From: Euperipatoides rowelli | Taxonomy: Eukaryota; Onychophora; Udeonychophora; Euonychophora; Peripatopsidae | Direction: 5' to 3' (one strand) | Assembly: GCA_003024985.2 (NCBI GenBank) | Contig: PXIH01S0021712.1 | DNA: 12,441 bases | Shown here: positions 8,279 through 12,441 of the stretch, piece after piece | Numbering within the stretch: position 1 is the stretch's first letter | Layout of the letters: each line of letters starts with the position of its first letter | Translations under genes and position numbers: made by a program | The notes under the pieces: generated by a model | What the model was told of the DNA's origin: nothing | Databases searched by the model: none | Seen by the model: the letters and a program-made list of their open reading frames with translations, nothing else

Positions 8279-9040
8279 TTATGTAAAATAGAAGAAACAA
8301 CATAAGCGAAAATGAAGTTCGAGTAGAACTTTCCCAAAACTAAAAAAGATAGGATCACTGTATTGTCTTTGATAACAATTTCCAAGCTATTGAATAACTG
8401 GATTGGCACAAGCAAATAATAAGGCAAATCAAATCTTTTATTCACCATACCATTTTGTGTTTTAGTATCCACACGTATCTTGCAGAGAAATGGAGTATGT
8501 GTATCACTACCACATGTCAGTTGATGATGTTAGAATAAAGTATACTTCCTTATATTTATATCACTGGGGTGGAAACTTATAATTTGTGACTCCTTTCTAT
8601 TAAAATCCTTTTTATAAAAAGTGATTAAATTATTTCCAGTATCATCTTATGTGGAATTATTTATTTCCACATAAGATGTGTTTTTAAAATCATCTATTTT
8701 AGCTTCTGCAAATCCTAGAAGTCTACATATATTCTGTGATAGTCACAATTCTGAAAGAGTATAAACTTTCCCCAGCCTTGTAACATTGAAATGACTAGCA
8801 CATACATTATTACATGTTTTAAAATTCAAAGGTAGTACTTCAAAACTAAAATAAGCAGGTTTAATGGATTTTTTGATAGCATCAATATATAATTTCTTTG
8901 CTACAGGAATTGTAAATTTTTCAATATGGATATTGTACTCTACTCTATAAACAAAATTAATTTCATTATTATTTTTATCGATGGTATGTTTGTAGATATT
9001 GAATTTAAGCTACCCCTACTTCATAAATTTAGAAAATTTA
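8279..9040 (-). pseudogene. Polinton minor capsid (penton-like) protein, decayed
   Basis: A minus-strand frame reads from about 9030 with IHIEKFTIPVAKKLYIDAI, then ICRLLGFAEA (about 8730), where the family has an S..LA..LGF phrase. RFDLPYYLLVP, LFNSLEIVIKDN and, after a frameshift near 8345, FFSFGKVLLELHFR follow before TAA 8281-8279. This carboxy-terminal order (FD.P.Y.PV, a SIEI.IKDD-like phrase, FGKV...LHFR) is what I know from penton-type single jelly-roll proteins of Polintons and adintoviruses. In-frame stops occur in the middle, one of them inside the hairpin at 8643-8678. The amino-terminus is uncertain: a weak SYRVTLVT phrase near 9180 may belong to it. It lies directly upstream of the pX-like gene. 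Confidence 0.75.
8643..8678. repeat. Perfect 14-bp stem hairpin inside the penton-like pseudogene
   Basis: CATCTTATGTGGAA (8643-8656) and TTCCACATAAGATG (8665-8678) are perfect inverted copies around the 8-base loop TTATTTAT. The right half creates an in-frame TAA in the penton-like frame. It may be a small foldback insertion or a template-switch product after the gene died. Confidence 0.9.
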
Positions 9041-9304
9041 ATTTCTAGGATGAACGATAACTAAGATAATAGATAGGGCATATTTTTTATAGTTATGGTT
9101 CACATTTGAGTGATTCACAATAGGTTATTAAAAGATATTAAAATACATTCCTAAGGTAACCAAAGTAACTCTATAACTCAACATTGTCCGATAACAAAAA
9201 AAAATTAAAGTGGGGTGCCTGAAAACAGAGTTTGATTAGTTTATTGAAAATGAGGCTAGCACAACTGGAAATGGTACCCAAAAATGCACTTTTTGAGTTA
9301 AAAC
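9041..9304. other. AT-rich spacer upstream of the penton-like pseudogene
   Basis: No solid coding match. The minus-strand phrase SYRVTLVTLGMYF at about 9190-9140 could be the worn amino-terminus of the penton-like protein, but it is too short to assert. From about 9240 the sequence passes into the repeat array described next. Confidence 0.4.
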
Positions 9305-9580
9305 CAGAAATGACATCCTAACTCTGGATCTGGAAGTGACACCATCTTAAAAATCTTTGGGTGAACTCTGGAATTTATTTAGAGTCAATCAGGACTGGAA
9401 GTGACATCAGGTAACCAAAAAAATTTTTTTGAACAAAATCATAAGTGACATCATAACTTCAGAACTGGAATGCCACCATCTTGAAAATGTTGGGTGAACT
9501 CAAGAATTTATTTGAAGTTGATCAGGACAGGAAGTGATGTCATGTGACCAAAAACAATTTTTAACCAAAACTGGAAGCGG
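9305..9580 (+). repeat. Tandem repeat, two units of about 133 bp plus part of a third
   Basis: Each unit runs TGACATC.TAACT..., (A/T)GGAA.TG.CACCATCTT.AAAAT, TTGGGTGAACTC..GAATTTATTT, ATCAGGAC.GGAAGTGA, and a (G)TAACC/TGACC-AAAA tail. The TGACATC landmarks are at 9311, 9446 and (as CGGCATC) 9578, and the GGGTGAACT landmarks at 9359 and 9492, so the period is 132-135 bases. A third unit starts at 9572 and leads straight into the inverted repeat arm D. The composition is higher in GC than the surroundings. No coding potential is apparent. Confidence 0.85.
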
Positions 9581-9599
9581 CATCATAACTCTAACTGTA

Positions 9600-9753
9600 A
9601 GTTAGCCATCTTAGATTTTCTGGCACAGGAAGTGGCTACTGCAGGAATGGAAGTCAGAGGGCTCTTGGGATTTATGAAACAGAACTGACATACTTTCTGG
9701 AACAGTAAGTGACCACAATGCAGAACTGCAAGTGCTCAACTCAGATATGACTT
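9600..9753 (+). repeat. Inverted repeat arm D (partner at 6397-6560)
   Basis: This is the plus-strand partner of arm C, starting AGTTAGCCATCTTAGATTTT and ending near CAGATATGAC. Together the arms enclose the three Polinton capsid pseudogenes and the 133-bp repeats. It also resembles a partial direct copy at 9857-9905, so the module is part of a dispersed or locally amplified repeat and not necessarily a true element end. Confidence 0.7.
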
Positions 9754-9856
9754 TTTAACCATTGACCTATATTGACCTATATATGCACCAGAAATGATTT
9801 CATAAACCAGAAGTGTAAGCCTAAAAATCTTCTATACCTTTAAGAAATAGGAACAG

Positions 9857-9905
9857 GAAGTCAGCCATCTTGAATTTTCTGAGTTAGGAAATGACATACT
9901 GCAAG
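9857..9905 (+). repeat. Partial direct copy of arm D
   Basis: AGTCAGCCATCTTGAATTTT followed by CTGAGTTAGGAAATGACATACTGCA parallels the start of arm D (AGTTAGCCATCTTAGATTTT, CTGGCACAGGAAGTGGCTACTGCA) about 257 bases upstream. It shows that the GCCATCTTG/GGAAGTGAC module recurs several times between 9240 and 9910. Confidence 0.65.
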
Positions 9906-10398
9906 TTATGTTACTGAAAATAATTTTACAAATTTTTGTCAATTTGTGGCATGGCATATCACTGTCAGATGGACAAAATGACAGACTACAGTCTATTAAC
10001 TGACCTGACTAGTGTCTTTTTCAACAACTGTGCATGACTGACTAAAATGGATAGCAGCCGTTGTATTTTATTTACAATCCTAACCTTTACCTCAATCTGA
10101 GCCCTAACTTCTATTATATATTAAACCCACTATGCTCCAATGCTATGCTATTCAAGAGGCGCAATAAATCTTTTTTGATCATTTTTTATATTTTTGACAC
10201 AATTTCCATCAGACAAACCGCTAACCAATCAAGTTTCAGGAAACGTGCACAGTTGTTGAAAAATACACAAAGAGGAAACTATAGTTTTAATCGTATAATT
10301 TTAGGCCAGTGATGATGACACACAAACATGATTTGGATTGCATACCACATGAACACATTATGCATGGTGTATTATTGTACATGTAATAAATAGGAAAT
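9906..10398. other. Gene-free stretch
   Basis: No gene is recognisable. A plus-strand open frame at 10061-10312 has no familiar motif and is AT-driven. A short CCTAACC/CCCTAAC-like phrase near 10079-10110 is too degenerate to call telomeric. Confidence 0.45.
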
Positions 10399-10665
10399 TA
10401 TGTCGGTGACAACTGATGCTGCCCTAATATGATGGGTAAACATAATGGTTTTGTTAAATTTCTTAGTGATGATGTTCAGCACCCTATTGTACAGTTCCAT
10501 TGTATTATACACCAGGAGGCGTTGTGTGTGGAAGCAAGTATGAAGTCATTTGAAAGTGCACTCTCAGTGGTAACTAAAATTGTGAACTTTATATCTACAC
10601 ATGCTTTAAATAATCGCCAGTTCTCGAAGATGTTAGATAAGGTGGATTCTCAATATGACGTACAA
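10399..10665 (+). pseudogene. hAT transposase fragment (GTF2IRD2-like group)
   Basis: The fragment covers part of the RNase-H-like catalytic region of a hAT-superfamily transposase, closest in pattern to the animal group that includes the carboxy-terminal part of GTF2IRD2. It begins SVTTDAALI, which carries the first catalytic Asp. A one-base frameshift at about 10430 separates it from MGKHNGFVKFLSDDVQHP. FHCIIHQEALC then holds the conserved Cys and His of the hAT family, and VTKIVNFISTHALNNRQF and DSQYD follow. Similarity stops at about 10660, just where the family continues with a VRWLSRG-like block; the open frame runs on to 10771 with unrelated Ser-rich residues. About 90 of some 600 codons are present, with no upstream zinc finger or downstream dimerisation region. 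It is a relic. Confidence 0.82.
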
Positions 10666-10773
10666 CAATCTTCAAGTCTGGCTAAGTCATGGTGGCACAC
10701 TAGACATTTGAAAGTAATAAGCCAAACTTCAAGTGGCACACTAGTCGAACAAGCTTCACCATCTTTATTCTAG

Positions 10774-11800
10774 ACTAATTTATCTATACTTCATGTATAT
10801 TTAACAGAAATAGTCATTTTAAAAGCATAATTCTTCAAAATTGAGAATTCCTTACATATATAAATATTACCATTATAAAATCAATTTATTTTTAATATAA
10901 TGAATAAACTTTGTCTAGAAATACAATACTAATTTTAGATAGACAATCCTGTGGCGATCTACTAAATAATGAGATACCACTAAAGAAATTGATTTTGATA
11001 TCAACTCATGTTAAGATAAATCATTAGTTTCATGTGTGTAGTCTGCCTAGTCATTACACACTAATAAGATTAATTCATATAAGGTTTTGAGCTGACTCAT
11101 ATGAGGAGACAAATATTTGATTGTTGGACATTTGTTTGCAAATTTCATCTGTTGTATAACTGCATTTGTCTTAATAATATANTTTTTTAATTAAATTGCT
11201 TTCATTCATAAACAGATCGATAAATCTATAATTGTCATATTTGAATTTAAAAGTTTGGTGCTTCTGAGTGGAAAATGTAAATGGTTTAGCCCATAGCAAA
11301 AGATGTTTACTAAAACTGTAAATGTAAATAATTTAATCCTTAAAAGAAAAAAATAAATAAAGTGCATCTGAGACTTTTAAAGAATATTAAATAGAATTAA
11401 TCAATAAAATAGCATAAGGGGAGAGGGGGGGGGGTATTAATAGCAACCTTATTTTTAAAAAAAATTAAAACTAAATTACGCATTTTTGTTAATATATTTT
11501 GGTATATTTTTATTGTATTGTTTTATGTTTATGATTGATAAGTAAAAACAGAAATTCAGAGCTGCAATCTCTATAATTATAGTGGCCCTTTTATTCAACA
11601 AAAAATAAATAAAACCCTAGTAAGATAGTAATTACTCTTAATGACATGAGCTATAAAACTATTTGAATTGTCTTTTATTATCTAAATAAAATCTTAAACA
11701 TTAATTTTCTGGCTCAATAAAATCTTAATTTAATGAAAGAGATAATTATTCTGACACTTTGTGTAGATTATGAGAAACTATAATATTTTCTTATATCGGG
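10774..11800. other. AT-rich gene-free stretch
   Basis: I see no coding, RNA or clear transposon signal in this kilobase. It contains one undetermined base at 11181, several A-rich AATAAAT runs, and a run of ten G at 11425-11434. Confidence 0.5.
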
Positions 11801-12035
11801 TTTGGTTCAGCTGACAGCCATTTCATTTATATCCATGTTGTGTTAAAATGTGATTGGTTGGATTGACTAAGTTATATGGGAGAGGAACGTAGAAGTTGAA
11901 AAAAAAATCCAACTTCTGGGACAACGTCAAAGTCAGTCAAAGTCATCTCACAGTTGAAAATCTGGTTTGCTGTGATTGGCCAAGAAAAAAAGCTGAACGT
12001 TGACTTTCATTTAATTTTCCCACTTATCGCTATTA
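11801..12035. other. Unassigned stretch with paired ATTGG boxes and direct repeats
   Basis: Two TGTGATTGG phrases (about 11850 and 11970; the reverse complement contains CCAAT), a direct repeat GTCAAAGTCA (about 11926 and 11936), and an 8-base inverted repeat AGAAGTTG/CAACTTCT at 11891-11917 are present. These could be worn promoter or terminal elements of a transposon, but no gene lies next to them. I make no functional call. Confidence 0.3.
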
Positions 12036-12430
12036 ATTCTCCTTAATCCTCAGCCATTAGACCAATCTGCACCAAATATGGCATACTTACGCTCTAGAAC
12101 CAGCAAGTAACATAGGCAAACATTATGGGTCACGCTAACACTATGGACCACCCTCCATGGGCAATTTCTAAACCCTTGGACTGATCAGGACCAAATTGGT
12201 GTACTTACTCTCTTAGACCAATAATAAAATATTGGCTGTCATTAAACTGTGTCACCCTACCCCCCTTCCCTTTGTTTACCCCTACCCATCAACCAAGGGC
12301 AATTCCTAAACCATTGGACCGATCATGACACAATTTGAACACTTATTGTCTAGGACTCAGTGCAAAGTATAGGCTGTGTTAAACCTTGACACCCCAATCC
12401 CACTCACCCACCTCCCGGCAGTGCTGGGGC
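12036..12430 (+). repeat. Tandem repeat, three units of about 120-138 bp
   Basis: The clearest units start GGGCAATT(T/C)CTAAACC at 12159 and 12297, a period of 138. Each continues TTGGAC(T/C)GATCA, ACCAAATT or ACACAATTTG, ACTTA(C/T)T.TCTTAGAC, an ATATTGGCTGT/GTATAGGCTGT phrase, AAAC(T/C) and a C-rich tail. A shorter first unit begins near 12036 with TTAGACCAATCTGCACCAAAT. Units are about 65-75% alike by eye. The array may continue beyond the window. Confidence 0.8.
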
Positions 12431-12441
12431 CTTTTTTCTAG

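Noticed and set aside
10079-10112. CCTAACC/CCCTAAC phrases, possible interstitial telomere repeat
   Set aside because: Only two or three imperfect, irregularly spaced phrases, which does not make a repeat tract.
10061-10312. Plus-strand open frame of 83 codons
   Set aside because: AT-driven composition, no family motif, and no continuity with the hAT fragment that follows.
12419-12441. CAGTGCTGGGG at the right edge as the start of a hAT-type element similar to the end at 6379
   Set aside because: Eleven bases at the window edge with one mismatch, and it lies in the C-rich tail of the third tandem unit. Without the sequence beyond the edge it cannot be judged.

Overview
The window is AT-rich, nuclear-type DNA from an animal. 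It contains no intact gene. Instead it is a mosaic of old transposable-element remains: a decayed multi-copy metazoan gene of a PIN-like type, a pogo/Tigger (jerky-type) transposase, three capsid genes of a Polinton/Maverick (adintovirus-like) element, and a hAT transposase of the GTF2IRD2-like group. I could not fix the species. The mix of families fits several repeat-rich animals (cnidarians, molluscs, lungfish-like vertebrates). Nothing looks bacterial, and the short open frames on the strand opposite each pseudogene are by-products.

Layout, left to right. Bases 1-346 are AT-rich and microsatellite-like. Bases 347-506 and 3790-3946 form an inverted repeat, about 78% identical, that encloses a minus-strand pseudogene (about 3545 down to 869). 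That pseudogene carries the full motif order of a large uncharacterised metazoan protein family, including IFDTYTEKS, DTDV and LPAVHTLSGCGT, which look like a PIN/FEN1-type nuclease core. A pogo/Tigger-like terminal sequence sits at 4061. After it comes about 1.3 kb of AT-rich spacer, then the amino-terminal half of a Tigger transposase (5380-6213, plus strand). The transposase is cut off at a hAT-like terminal module ending CCCCAACACTG at 6379.

From 6588 to about 9040 on the minus strand lie three tightly packed Polinton capsid genes in the order penton-like, pVI/pX-like, hexon-like. Each is broken by frameshifts and stops but easy to recognise. The block is flanked by a second inverted repeat (6397-6560 and 9600-9753). 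The right side of this repeat is embedded in an array of modules containing GGAAGTGACATCA and GCCATCTTG, with a 133-bp tandem repeat. No polymerase, integrase, ATPase or protease of a Polinton is visible.

The right third is mostly AT-rich and empty. It holds a short hAT transposase fragment (10399-10665) and ends in a three-unit tandem repeat of about 120-138 bp (about 12036-12430).

The genes do not work together. They are layers of independent insertions. The two observations most worth following are the inverted-repeat-flanked PIN-like gene, which may mark a transposon type not usually described for this family, and the capsid-only Polinton block inside its own inverted repeats.
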